This document shows positions 1-8,262 of a DNA stretch of 64,000 nucleotides, piece after piece. The notes beneath the pieces were generated by a model, which ran no database searches, was not told where the DNA came from, and was given only the letters and a program-made list of their open reading frames with translations. Source of the stretch: Mycolicibacterium porcinum. Lineage in GTDB: Bacteria > Actinomycetota > Actinomycetes > Mycobacteriales > Mycobacteriaceae. The stretch lies in contig MSTD01000002.1 of assembly GCA_001942045.1 (NCBI GenBank), positions 1 to 64,000 of the forward strand, read 5' to 3'. The position numbers were made by a program, and so were the translations under genes. Numbering within the stretch: position 1 is the first letter of the stretch; every line of letters starts with the position of its first letter.

Positions 1-96
1 GATCGAGATAGACTGGCCCGCCTGAGGAGGAGGTCAGGATGGAGGCCATAACCCTCCTAGGATAGCCGCTGGCGGACTACCCGCTTTCCCGCCGCC

Positions 97-933
97 TCAG
101 GCCGCCAGGGCGTGAGCGGCAGCGCCAGGGAGCTCCTGATGTCCGCGCACCACCGCCTCGCAGCGTCCGGCCAGTGCCCGCCGGTCGTCTCCGGGCAGCT
201 GAAGCGACCCCACGTGGACGTGGCACACCGTGCGACGTGCGGTGATGACCCGTCGCACCGATCGCAGCAGGGTGTCCTCCCCCACAAAGGCCGGAATCGT
301 CGAAGGCCGGCCGTCGCGGTGGCGGTAGACCAGTCGCAGCGGCTGTACGGGCCGGGCCGCGTCGATCGCGGCCTGGAACATCGCCGGCCGGAACGGTCCG
401 TAGGCCAGGCCGCACCAGGTGGTGCCTTCCGGGAAGGCCACCACGGTGTGCCCGGCGCGCAGGCGTTCGGCCACGGTGTGCACCACCGCGGGCAGCCGGC
501 GCAGGCTGCCCCGGTCGATCGGGATCACCTTCATCACCCGGGCCAGCCGGCCCACCGCGGGCCACTCGACCAGGTCGGCCCGGGCCACGAACGAGCCGGG
601 CAGCACCGCACCGATCGTGAAGATGTCCAGCCACGACACGTGGCCGCTGACCACGAGCACACCCTTCAGGTTGCGAATCGGCCCGCCCGACAAGCTGATC
701 CGGACTCCGAAGCAGCGCAGCATCAACCGGCAGTAGAAGCGCTGCACGTGGGAGCGGCCCGGCATCGGCACCGCCAGCAGCGGCACTCCGGGTGCCAGCA
801 GCACGGCCATCGTGACCCGCACCGTAGTCCGAATCCAGACCACCAGCCGGCGGCCGGCGTCCGCACCGCCGGCATGTACGCAACTGCCGTCGCAGGACGC
901 CTTGGGCAGCCAGGAATGTTCACACGTGGTCAT
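97..933 (-). CDS. 1-acyl-glycerol-3-phosphate acyltransferase (PlsC/OlsA family)
   Basis: A 278-residue membrane-associated acyltransferase that should transfer an acyl chain from acyl-CoA or acyl-ACP to a lysophospholipid or lyso-ornithine lipid. The catalytic HX4D box (HVSWLD) and the substrate-binding FPEGTTW box are both present, with a hydrophobic N-terminal segment before them. The ATG at 933 is chosen because it overlaps the stop of the upstream GNAT-type gene in an ATGA junction (translational coupling); a longer reading upstream is just the neighbour's antiframe. The product corresponds to M. tuberculosis Rv3026c by order. Which lyso-lipid is the substrate cannot be told from sequence. 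Confidence 0.88.
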   Translation of the reverse strand: MTTCEHSWLPKASCDGSCVHAGGADAGRRLVVWIRTTVRVTMAVLLAPGVPLLAVPMPGRSHVQRFYCRLMLRCFGVRISLSGGPIRNLKGVLVVSGHVSWLDIFTIGAVLPGSFVARADLVEWPAVGRLARVMKVIPIDRGSLRRLPAVVHTVAERLRAGHTVVAFPEGTTWCGLAYGPFRPAMFQAAIDAARPVQPLRLVYRHRDGRPSTIPAFVGEDTLLRSVRRVITARRTVCHVHVGSLQLPGDDRRALAGRCEAVVRGHQELPGAAAHALAA

Positions 934-1778
934 GACGCGCCGCCGCCCATTCCGTCGGCCATGTCGGCCGCCGCCGAGACCGAGCGCAGGCGCTTGAGGT
1001 AGCGGACGTCCGCGCGGCGCTTGTCCAGCAGGGCCGGGAAGTCGCCGACCCCGAAGTCGGGATCGTGGGCCGGTTCGCCGCACACCTGCGCGCCGAGGCG
1101 CAGGTAGCCGCGCATCAACGGCGGCACCGTGGTGCGCGACGGCGGGTCGATGTCGTCGAGTCCTCGGCCGTCCAGAACCACCGGGTGATACGGGTACACG
1201 GTGTGTTCGGCGGGTGCGGCGTGGCGCCGCCGCACGAAGTCACGGACGCCGCGGATCTGCGTTCCCGGCGGGCCGTCGGCGTTCCCGGCGACCGGCACCG
1301 ACACGCAGCCGGTCACGTAGTCGTAGCCCGAGCGATCCAGGTAGGCCAGGATGCCCGCCCACATGAGCAGCACGACGGCGCCGTTGCGGTGGTCGGCCCG
1401 CACCACCGCACGGCCCATCTCGACCAGGGACGGCCGCAGGGCGTCGAGACCGCGCACATCGAACTCGGTGGCGGTGTAGAGCCCGCCCGCGGCGATCGCG
1501 CCGGGCGGCGGCAGCATCCGGTAGCAGCCCACCAGTTCACCGGTGCGGTCCTCGCGGACCAGCAGGTGGTCGCAGTGCTGGTCGAATCGGTCGGCGTCGC
1601 GTCCATCTGTGGCGCCGGCCAGTGCGAATCCGGGTTCGGAGGTGAACACGTCGTGGCGGAGCCGCTGCGCGGCGTCGATGAGCTCGGAATCGGCGGACAA
1701 CAGGAGGGTGTAGCGCGGCGCATCGGGCGCCGTGCCGTCGGTGTGATCTGCGGCGATGAGTACAGATGCAGTGCTCAT
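930..1778 (-). CDS. OlsB/hemolysin-like GNAT-fold N-acyltransferase
   Basis: A 282-residue protein of the hemolysin-like/OlsB acyltransferase group. The N-terminal third has LRHDVFTSEPGF and FDQHCDHLLV, which match the conserved blocks of 3-hydroxyacyl-ACP-dependent ornithine N-acyltransferases. It corresponds to Rv3027c. It is followed with a 4-bp overlap by a PlsC-type gene, the same pairing as olsB-olsA in ornithine-lipid synthesis, so a role in making an amino-acid lipid is a reasonable inference, not shown. A GTG three codons upstream (1787) is an alternative start; the ATG at 1778 is preferred only as the stronger codon. Confidence 0.8.
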   Translation of the reverse strand: MSTASVLIAADHTDGTAPDAPRYTLLLSADSELIDAAQRLRHDVFTSEPGFALAGATDGRDADRFDQHCDHLLVREDRTGELVGCYRMLPPPGAIAAGGLYTATEFDVRGLDALRPSLVEMGRAVVRADHRNGAVVLLMWAGILAYLDRSGYDYVTGCVSVPVAGNADGPPGTQIRGVRDFVRRRHAAPAEHTVYPYHPVVLDGRGLDDIDPPSRTTVPPLMRGYLRLGAQVCGEPAHDPDFGVGDFPALLDKRRADVRYLKRLRSVSAAADMADGMGGGAS

Positions 1779-1864
1779 AACCAGCACGGTCGCCCAGTCG
1801 GGTCTCCGTACGGCATCGCCCGTGTGACATGTCTGTGAGCGCCAGGTGACTTTTTGGACCGGCT

Positions 1865-2524
1865 TCAGTCCTGACAGAACACCACGTTCTCACTGATCGG
1901 GTTGCGCGGTGTGTCCAGGTGATTCGCCGGAAACTCAGGGTCGGCGTAGCCGATCGACAGGCCGCAGAGGACGGTCAGATCGTCGGGGATGTCGAGTTGT
2001 TCACGCAACACGTCCGGGTAGAACGCGATCGACACCTGCACGCAACTGCCAATTCCCCGTTCGTTCAACGCCAGAAGCAGGGTCTGCAGGAACATCCCGA
2101 CGCCTAGCGCATCGACGTTGGTGAAGTCCCGGTGCATGCAGACCACCCCGGCGACGGGCGCGTGGAAGAACGACCAGTTGCGCTTCTGGGCGGCCCAGCG
2201 GCCCTCGGCGTCGTCGCGGGCGATCCCCATCGCCCCGTAGACCAGGGCACCGCTCTCCCGGCGCAGGTGCGCGAACCGCGGCGGCAGACCCGCCGAGCCG
2301 ATCGCGGGCGGTGCCGCCTCGACCGCAGTGAGCAGCGCGTCCACCAATCGGGCGCGCCGCTCACCGGTGGCGAAGAAGACGCGCCAGGGCTGCGTGTTCG
2401 AGTTCGACGGCGCCCGCACCGCCAGCGCGAGTGCCTCGTCCAGAAGTTCTCGCGGAACCGGCTTGTCCGGCAAGAACATTCGCGATGACCGCCGTGATCG
2501 GACGACGTCGCCGAACTCGGCCAT
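1865..2524 (-). CDS. Nitroreductase-family FMN oxidoreductase
   Basis: A 219-residue nitroreductase-fold protein. The N-terminal RRSSRMF box and APSNSNTQPWRV are the usual FMN-phosphate-binding segments, and GIGSCVQ plus the C-terminal LSIGYAD fit the same fold. It likely performs NAD(P)H-dependent two-electron reduction of a quinone, nitro or enone substrate in the cytoplasm. Its ATG shares one base with the upstream cupin stop (TGATG), making it the last gene of a NmrA-cupin-nitroreductase operon. No substrate is evident. Confidence 0.88.
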   Translation of the reverse strand: MAEFGDVVRSRRSSRMFLPDKPVPRELLDEALALAVRAPSNSNTQPWRVFFATGERRARLVDALLTAVEAAPPAIGSAGLPPRFAHLRRESGALVYGAMGIARDDAEGRWAAQKRNWSFFHAPVAGVVCMHRDFTNVDALGVGMFLQTLLLALNERGIGSCVQVSIAFYPDVLREQLDIPDDLTVLCGLSIGYADPEFPANHLDTPRNPISENVVFCQD

Positions 2525-2934
2525 CAGCGGACCCGTCGGTCCTTGCGGGCCTCGAGTTCATCGTCTTCGACGATGACGAGCATCGGTTCGCCGGGCACGC
2601 ACAGCATGTTGACGAGGAACTTCAGCGGAATGTCGTCACGGTTGTTGGCATCCGAGTAGTGGATGACGTCACCGCCGGGTTCCCAGAACGCCTCCCCGGC
2701 CTTGACCACCCGCGGGGCCTCACCTTCCAACTCGAAGAGCATCTCCCCCTCGAGCACGTAACCGAAGGCGGGTCCGGCGGGGTGCCGGTGTGGCGGCGCG
2801 CCCGGTGACCCGGCAGGCCACTCGATGATCGTCGTCATCACTTCGGCGTTCGGCGGGATGAACGGCGGTGTCGCGGTGGCGATCACGGTCATCGCGTCGT
2901 GGAGCGCCTGCTCGCGCTCAGCGGAGACCGGCAT
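2524..2934 (-). CDS. Cupin-domain protein
   Basis: A 136-residue single-domain cupin. Motif 1 appears as PPHRHPAGPAFGYVLEGEM (metal-binding His residues followed by the conserved Glu-Gly) and motif 2 around the GGDVIHYSDAN stretch. The ATG at 2934 is taken because it lies one base after the stop of the upstream NmrA-type gene; a longer frame would run back into that gene. It sits between a reductase and a nitroreductase, so it may be a small-molecule sensor or isomerase of the same pathway, but function is not determinable. Confidence 0.85.
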   Translation of the reverse strand: MPVSAEREQALHDAMTVIATATPPFIPPNAEVMTTIIEWPAGSPGAPPHRHPAGPAFGYVLEGEMLFELEGEAPRVVKAGEAFWEPGGDVIHYSDANNRDDIPLKFLVNMLCVPGEPMLVIVEDDELEARKDRRVR

Positions 2935-2935
2935 G

Positions 2936-3679
2936 TCAGAGCGCCCCGGACCATGCGGCCCAACGGGTTTCACCGAGAATCCCGTCGTCACCGGTGACCA
3001 GGCTGTTGTCGTCGACCGCGGTCCCAAAATACGTTGCCTGCGGATCGATCACGACCGGCTTGTCGTCGCCCTGCTCGGCCAGTACCGCGCGGGCCATGTC
3101 GGCGAACGAGAACTTGTCGGGCCCACCGATGTTGATGATTCCGCCCCGTGGCGCGGCCTGCGCGGCCTTCGCCACCTCGGCGGCAACGTCGTCGACGGAG
3201 ATCAGCTGGATCCGGGCATCGGGAACGCGGACCTCGTCACCGACCGCCAGCGACGCGGTGATGGCCTCGGCGAATTCCTGGAATTGGGTGGCTCGCACAA
3301 TGGTGTACGGCAGGCCCGAGGCGGTGATGTTCTTCTCCTGCGCCACCTTGGCCCGCATGTAGCCGCTGTCCGGCAGGCCGTCGGCGCCCACGATCGACAA
3401 CGCGACGTAGTGCCCGACCCCGGTCTCCTTCGCGGCAGCCGCCAGGTTGTGCGAGGACTTGGTGAAGAAGTCCATCACGGGGCCGTCCTCGAACGAAGGC
3501 GAGTTGACCACGTCGACCAGCACCTGGGCCCCGGTCAGCGCCTCCACCAGGCCCTCACCGGTGAGAACGTTCGCACCCGAGGACAGGGAGGCAGCCACCA
3601 CGTCGTGGCCGGCTTCGGTGAGCAACCGCACGACCCGCGAGCCGATCTGGCCGCTGGCACCTATGACTGTGATTTTCAT
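2936..3679 (-). CDS. NmrA/SDR-like NAD(P)-binding oxidoreductase
   Basis: A 247-residue Rossmann protein beginning with a classic GASGQIG dinucleotide motif at residues 8-14. It lacks a clear YxxxK SDR catalytic pair in the usual place and resembles atypical SDRs of the NmrA/quinone-oxidoreductase-2 group. AAGGA lies shortly before the ATG at 3679. It is the first gene of a three-gene operon with a cupin and a nitroreductase, downstream of the hairpin that ends the etf operon. Possible roles are NADPH-dependent reduction or redox sensing. Confidence 0.83.
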   Translation of the reverse strand: MKITVIGASGQIGSRVVRLLTEAGHDVVAASLSSGANVLTGEGLVEALTGAQVLVDVVNSPSFEDGPVMDFFTKSSHNLAAAAKETGVGHYVALSIVGADGLPDSGYMRAKVAQEKNITASGLPYTIVRATQFQEFAEAITASLAVGDEVRVPDARIQLISVDDVAAEVAKAAQAAPRGGIINIGGPDKFSFADMARAVLAEQGDDKPVVIDPQATYFGTAVDDNSLVTGDDGILGETRWAAWSGAL

Positions 3680-3786
3680 TGTGCGAATCCTTTTCTCGAC
3701 GAGATGACAGGATCAACACTGGCACCGCTGGCCGAGATTCAAACCCTGGAAAGTCCGTAGTCGGCGCAGATAGTTGCCCATGACAG

Positions 3787-3825
3787 CACAGAACCCCGGT
3801 GCACCAGGTGTACCGGGGTTCTGTG
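3787..3825. terminator. Hairpin terminator after fixB/etfA
   Basis: Two perfect 14-base arms, CACAGAACCCCGGT (3787-3800) and ACCGGGGTTCTGTG (3812-3825), flank an 11-base loop that can itself partly pair. It lies 18 bases past the fixB stop on the minus strand and before the NmrA operon. There is no strong U-tract, which is usual for mycobacterial terminators. Confidence 0.75.
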
Positions 3826-3842
3826 TTGACGCGTTTGGCGAT

Positions 3843-4799
3843 CTATCCCTTGCGGGCCTTGACCGCCTCGGTCAGCTGCGGGCTGACCTTGAACAGGTCA
3901 CCGACGATGCCGAGGTCGGCGATCTCGAAGATCGGCGCTTCCTCGTCCTTGTTCACCGCGATGATCGTCTTCGACGTCTGCATGCCAGCGCGGTGCTGGA
4001 TCGCGCCGGAGATGCCCAAGGCGATGTACAGCTGCGGCGACACGGTCTTGCCGGTCTGGCCGACCTGGAACTGGCCCGGGTAGTAGCCCGAGTCGACCGC
4101 GGCGCGGGAGGCACCGACGGCGCCGCCCAGCGAATCAGCCAGCTCCTCGACCACCGAGAAGCTCTCGGCGCTGCCGACACCACGGCCACCGGCGACCACG
4201 ACGCTGGCCTCGGTGAGCTCGGGGCGGTCACCGGCAACGACGGGCTCGCGCTTGGTGATCTTGGTCGCGTTCTCGGCCTGGGCCGGAACCTCGACGTTGA
4301 CGACCTCGCCGGCACCGGCGGCCGGGGCCGCCTCGACCGCACCCGGACGCACCGTGATCACCGGGGTGTCACTGGTGACCTGGGCCTCGACGGTGAAGGC
4401 GCCACCGAAGATGCTGTGGACGCCCACCGCACCTTCACGGACCTCGACCACGTCGACCAGCAGGCCCGAGCCGATCCGCGCAGCCAGGCGGGCGGCGATT
4501 TCCTTGCCGTCGGCGGTGGCGGCGATGATGACGCCGGCGGGGGCAGCCGACTCGGCCAGTCCGGCCAGCACGTCGACAACGGGGGTCAGGAGGTAGTTCT
4601 CCGCGTCGTCGGATTCGGCGACGTAGACCTTGGCCGCACCGGCAGCCTTGAGGCCGTCGACCAGCGAAGCCGCGGTGCCCGGCTTGCCCACCACAACGGC
4701 GGAGGGCTCGCCCAGGGCACGGGCGGCGGTGATGAGCTCGGCGCTGACCTTCTTCAATGCGCCTTCGGAGTGCTCAACGAGCACAAGTACTTCAGCCAT
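3843..4799 (-). CDS. fixB: Electron transfer flavoprotein alpha subunit
   Basis: A 318-residue ETF alpha subunit (EtfA/FixB, Rv3028c). The C-terminal half carries the FAD-binding region: [28 protein letters not shown] and the [12 protein letters not shown] segment followed by [17 protein letters not shown]. With EtfB it accepts electrons from acyl-CoA and other flavin dehydrogenases and passes them toward the quinone pool. It is the second gene of the fixA-fixB operon (33 bases after fixA) and is followed by a strong hairpin. Length is normal. Confidence 0.97.
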   Translation of the reverse strand: MAEVLVLVEHSEGALKKVSAELITAARALGEPSAVVVGKPGTAASLVDGLKAAGAAKVYVAESDDAENYLLTPVVDVLAGLAESAAPAGVIIAATADGKEIAARLAARIGSGLLVDVVEVREGAVGVHSIFGGAFTVEAQVTSDTPVITVRPGAVEAAPAAGAGEVVNVEVPAQAENATKITKREPVVAGDRPELTEASVVVAGGRGVGSAESFSVVEELADSLGGAVGASRAAVDSGYYPGQFQVGQTGKTVSPQLYIALGISGAIQHRAGMQTSKTIIAVNKDEEAPIFEIADLGIVGDLFKVSPQLTEAVKARKG

Positions 4800-4832
4800 G
4801 AGTTCTCGTTACGTCTTTCGGAAGTGGGTGGG

Positions 4833-5624
4833 CTAGATCAGCTTTTGGGCAACCAGGTACTCGGCGATCTTCGTGCCGCCGTCACCTTCGTCGGTCACCT
4901 TCTCACCGGCGGTCTTCGGCGGCTTCGGGGTCGAAGACAGCACCTTGGAACCGGCATTGGCAACGCCGACCTCGTCAGCTTCCACGCCGATCTCGGCGAG
5001 GGTGAGCACGGTGACTTCCTTCTTCTTGGCGGCCATGATGCCCTTGAAGGAGGGGAAGCGGGGCTCGTTGATCTTCTCGTTGACGCTGACCACAGCCGGG
5101 AGCGTCGCCTCGAGGGTGAACACGCCCTCATCGGTCTCACGCTCGGCGGTGACCTTGCCGCCCTCGACGGTCAGCTTGCGCACGTGGGTCAGCTGCGGCA
5201 GGCCCAGGTACTCGGCGATCACTGCCGGAACCGCGCCGCCGACGCCGTCGGTGGCCTCGTTACCGGCGATGACCAGCTCGGTGCCCTCGATGGTGCCCAG
5301 CGCGCGGGCCAGGGCCCACCCGGTCTGGATCACGTCGGAGCCGTGCATGCCGTCATCCTTGAGGTGCACGGCCTTGTCGGCACCCATGGACAGCGCCTTG
5401 CGGATCGCCTCGGTGGCACGCTCCGGGCCGGCGGTCAGCACGGTGACGGTGCTGTCTCCGCCCTCACGCTCCTTGATCAACAGCGCCTCTTCCACGGCGC
5501 GCTCGTTGATCTCGTCGAGCACGGCGTCGGCAGCCTCGCGGTCGAGGGTGAAATCGCCGTCGGACAGCTTGCGCTCCGACCAAGTGTCTGGGACCTGTTT
5601 GATCAGGACCACGATGTTCGTCAT
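4833..5624 (-). CDS. fixA: Electron transfer flavoprotein beta subunit
   Basis: A 263-residue ETF beta subunit (EtfB/FixA, Rv3029c). It starts MTNIVVLIKQVPD, typical for the family; the ATG at 5624 is preferred over upstream codons for that reason. The signature region NEPRFPSFKGIMAAKKK near residue 190 binds the alpha subunit/AMP side. It forms the heterodimer with FixB encoded just downstream. A 16-bp palindrome lies about 70 bp upstream (5696-5711) and may be a regulator site. Confidence 0.96.
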   Translation of the reverse strand: MTNIVVLIKQVPDTWSERKLSDGDFTLDREAADAVLDEINERAVEEALLIKEREGGDSTVTVLTAGPERATEAIRKALSMGADKAVHLKDDGMHGSDVIQTGWALARALGTIEGTELVIAGNEATDGVGGAVPAVIAEYLGLPQLTHVRKLTVEGGKVTAERETDEGVFTLEATLPAVVSVNEKINEPRFPSFKGIMAAKKKEVTVLTLAEIGVEADEVGVANAGSKVLSSTPKPPKTAGEKVTDEGDGGTKIAEYLVAQKLI

Positions 5625-5695
5625 GACTCTGGTTCGTCCTCCTCGATGAGACCGGTGGCCCGGGCTCATATCACGTTCTAGGCAACTAGCATCAT

Positions 5696-5711
5696 GTTAC
5701 CGGTCGGTAAC
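5696..5711. promoter_or_regulatory. TetR-type palindrome upstream of fixA
   Basis: Inverted repeat with 7-base arms, GTTACCG and CGGTAAC, around a 2-base centre. It sits in the 229-bp divergent gap between fixA and the Rv3030-type methyltransferase gene, 72 bp upstream of fixA. Size and symmetry fit a TetR-family operator; the same ACCGGTCGGT core recurs at 50875-50884 in front of a TetR gene. The regulator is not identified. Confidence 0.5.
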
Positions 5712-5853
5712 TTTTGATGGTTCGCAGGAACACCATAGCTGGTCGGAGTTTGTATTCCGGCCTCCCCTACCACACCCCTGAGGTATGGGAACCGTTGGTC
5801 GATTGGCCACCGACCCCTTCAACCTGGGCAAGGCTGGGTTAGCCTGCCTTCCA

Positions 5854-6627
5854 ATGAGCGCATTCGTTGGCGACCCGGATCACGCCCTACCCCTGACCGG
5901 CGAGCGGACCATCCCCGGCCTGGCCGAGGAGAATTACTGGTTTCGCCGGCATGAGGTGGTGTATCAGCGACTGGCGGGCCGGTGCGTCGACCGAGAGGTC
6001 CTCGAAGCCGGCTGCGGCGAAGGCTACGGCGCCGACCTGATCGCCGACGTCGCCCGTCGCGTCGTGGCACTGGACTACGACGAGGCGACCGTCGCCCACG
6101 TGCGGGCCCGCTACCCGCGGGTGCAGATCCAGCACGGCAACCTGGCCGAGCTGCCCCTGGCCGACCAGTCGGTCGACGTCGTGGTGAACTTCCAGGTCAT
6201 CGAACACCTTTGGGATCAAGGTCAATTCGTCTCCGAATGCTTCCGGGTGCTGCGGCCCGGTGGCGTGTTCCTGGTGTCCACCCCCAACCGGATCACCTTC
6301 TCCCCCGGTCGCGACACCCCGCTCAACCCGTTCCACACCCGCGAGCTCAACGCTGCGGAGCTGACCGAACTGCTGCACGACGCCGGCTTCGAGGTCGAGT
6401 CGATGCTCGGGGTGTTTCACGGTGCCGGGCTGGCCGAACTCGACGCCCGGCACGGCGGCTCGATCATCGAGGCACAGGTGCAGCGCGCGGTGGCCGATGC
6501 ACCGTGGCCCGAGCAGCTGCTCGCGGACGTGGCAGCAGTGAGCATCGACGACTTCGACCTGACGTCGGCCGACGAACGGAACATCGACGACAGCCTCGAC
6601 CTCGTGGCGATCGCGGTGCGGCCGTGA
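5854..6627 (+). CDS. SAM-dependent methyltransferase of MGLP synthesis (Rv3030 type)
   Basis: A 257-residue class I methyltransferase. The SAM motif I is VLEAGCGEGYGADL, and VVNFQVIEHLWDQ and LRPGGVFLVSTPNR are the later core motifs. It corresponds to Rv3030, proposed in the literature to O-methylate glucose units of the 6-O-methylglucose lipopolysaccharide. The start MSAFVGD at 5854 gives a length near the family's; in-frame codons further upstream add an unconserved tail. Its stop overlaps the next gene's GTG (GTGA), so it is coupled to the glucan branching enzyme. Confidence 0.92.
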   Translation: MSAFVGDPDHALPLTGERTIPGLAEENYWFRRHEVVYQRLAGRCVDREVLEAGCGEGYGADLIADVARRVVALDYDEATVAHVRARYPRVQIQHGNLAELPLADQSVDVVVNFQVIEHLWDQGQFVSECFRVLRPGGVFLVSTPNRITFSPGRDTPLNPFHTRELNAAELTELLHDAGFEVESMLGVFHGAGLAELDARHGGSIIEAQVQRAVADAPWPEQLLADVAAVSIDDFDLTSADERNIDDSLDLVAIAVRP

Positions 6628-8171
6628 CCTCGAATCCGGACCCCGAACCGGTACCCGGGTTATTCACCCTGGTCCTGCACACCCATCTGCCCTGGCTGGC
6701 GCATCACGGCCGCTGGCCGGTCGGCGAGGAGTGGCTCTACCAGTCCTGGGCGGCGGCGTATCTGCCGCTGATGCGGGTGCTGCGGGGGCTGGCCACCGAG
6801 GACCGCAGTCACCTGATCACCCTGGGCATGACACCGGTGGTCACCGCACAGCTCGATGACCCGTACTGCCTCACCGGCATGCACCACTGGCTGGCCAACT
6901 GGCAGCTTCGCGCCCAGGAGGCGACGACGTTGCGTGAGCCGGAAGGCTTGCGCGAGTTCGGAATTCGTGAGTACGCCGAGGCCGGCGCGGCGATCGAGGA
7001 GTTCACCACCCATTGGCGCCACGGTGCCAGCGGTCTGCTGCGCCGACTGATCGACGCCGGGACCATCGAACTGCTCGGCGGCCCGCTGTCCCATCCGTTC
7101 CAGCCGCTGCTCAACCCGCGGCTGCGCGAGTTCGCGTTGCGCGAGGGCCTCGCCGATGCTCAGCAACGGTTCGCGCACACCCCGGCCGGTATCTGGGCGC
7201 CCGAATGCGCGTACGCGCCGGGCATGGAGACCGGCTACGCCGCAGCCGGTGTCGGCCATTTCATGGTCGACGGCCCGTCGCTGCACGGCGACACCGCACT
7301 CGGCCGTCCGGTCGGCGAAACCGACGTCGTGGCCTTCGGGCGTGACCTTCAGGTCAGCTACCGCGTGTGGTCGCCGAAGTCGGGTTATCCGGGCCACGCC
7401 GCCTACCGGGATTTCCACACCTACGACCACACCACGGGCCTCAAACCCTCGCGCGTGACCGGTCGCAACGTCCCGTCCGAGGAGAAGGCGCCCTACGATC
7501 CGCAGCGCGCCGACCGGGCCATCGACGAGCACGTCGCCGACTTCGTCGCGGTGGTGCGCCGCCGGCTGATCAGTGAGTGCGAACGGATCGGCAGGCCTGC
7601 TCACGTCGTGGCCGCGTTCGACACCGAATTGTTCGGCCACTGGTGGTACGAGGGCCCGGAGTGGCTCGGCCGGGTGTTGCGGGCACTGCCCGAGGCCGGC
7701 GTGCGGGTCGGCACCCTCGCGGATGCCAAAGCCCACGGATTCACCGGCGCTCCGGTCGAATTGCCGCCCAGCTCATGGGGTTCGGGCAAGGACTGGCAGG
7801 TGTGGAACGGCGAGAAGGTAGCCGATTTCGTGCAGCTCAACAGCGAGGTGGTCGACGGGGCATTGAGCACCGTGGACAAGGCGCTCACCCAGCATGCCGC
7901 GGTCGGTGCACCGACCCCGCGGGACCGGGTGGCCGATCAGATCCTGCGGGAGACGCTGTTGACGGTGTCCAGTGACTGGCCGTTCATGGTGAGCAAGGAT
8001 TCGGCCGCCGATTACGCCCGCTACCGCGCTCATCTGCACGCACACGCCGCCCGCGAGATCTCCGACGCGCTGGCCTCGGGCCGCCGCGACCATGCCGAAC
8101 GTCTCGCCGACGGCTGGAACAAGGCCGACGGACTGTTCGGTGCCCTCGACGCCCGGCGTCTGCCAAAATGA
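6624..8171 (+). CDS. GH57 alpha-1,4-glucan branching enzyme (Rv3031 type)
   Basis: A 515-residue glycoside hydrolase family 57 enzyme. It shows the family's region 1 (LHTHLPWL), the nucleophile Glu in WAPECAYAPG, the acid/base Asp in FDTELFGHWW, and a C-terminal GSGKDWQVWNGEK segment. It should introduce alpha-1,6 branches in the glucan backbone of methylglucose lipopolysaccharide/glycogen-like polymer in the cytoplasm. The start is the GTG overlapping the preceding methyltransferase stop; the reading frame is open far upstream, but that part is antiframe. It corresponds to Rv3031 in length and context. Confidence 0.93.
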   Translation: MTSNPDPEPVPGLFTLVLHTHLPWLAHHGRWPVGEEWLYQSWAAAYLPLMRVLRGLATEDRSHLITLGMTPVVTAQLDDPYCLTGMHHWLANWQLRAQEATTLREPEGLREFGIREYAEAGAAIEEFTTHWRHGASGLLRRLIDAGTIELLGGPLSHPFQPLLNPRLREFALREGLADAQQRFAHTPAGIWAPECAYAPGMETGYAAAGVGHFMVDGPSLHGDTALGRPVGETDVVAFGRDLQVSYRVWSPKSGYPGHAAYRDFHTYDHTTGLKPSRVTGRNVPSEEKAPYDPQRADRAIDEHVADFVAVVRRRLISECERIGRPAHVVAAFDTELFGHWWYEGPEWLGRVLRALPEAGVRVGTLADAKAHGFTGAPVELPPSSWGSGKDWQVWNGEKVADFVQLNSEVVDGALSTVDKALTQHAAVGAPTPRDRVADQILRETLLTVSSDWPFMVSKDSAADYARYRAHLHAHAAREISDALASGRRDHAERLADGWNKADGLFGALDARRLPK

Positions 8172-8262
8172 CCATCGACACGAGCGTGCGTGTCTGCCGC
8201 TCGACACCCCGTCAAACCTCAGCATTGTGCGCACGCTCGCACCGGCACGAAGGCCCGCAGTC

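Noticed and set aside
3774..5681. 635-codon open frame opposite fixA-fixB
   Set aside because: Composition is that of an antiframe (Leu/Gly/Asp/Arg/His-rich, no domains), while the minus strand encodes two clear flavoprotein subunits.
5982..6623. N-terminal extension of the GH57 gene into the Rv3030-type gene
   Set aside because: The extension is Arg-rich antiframe overlapping a conserved methyltransferase; the GTGA junction at 6624 is the natural start.
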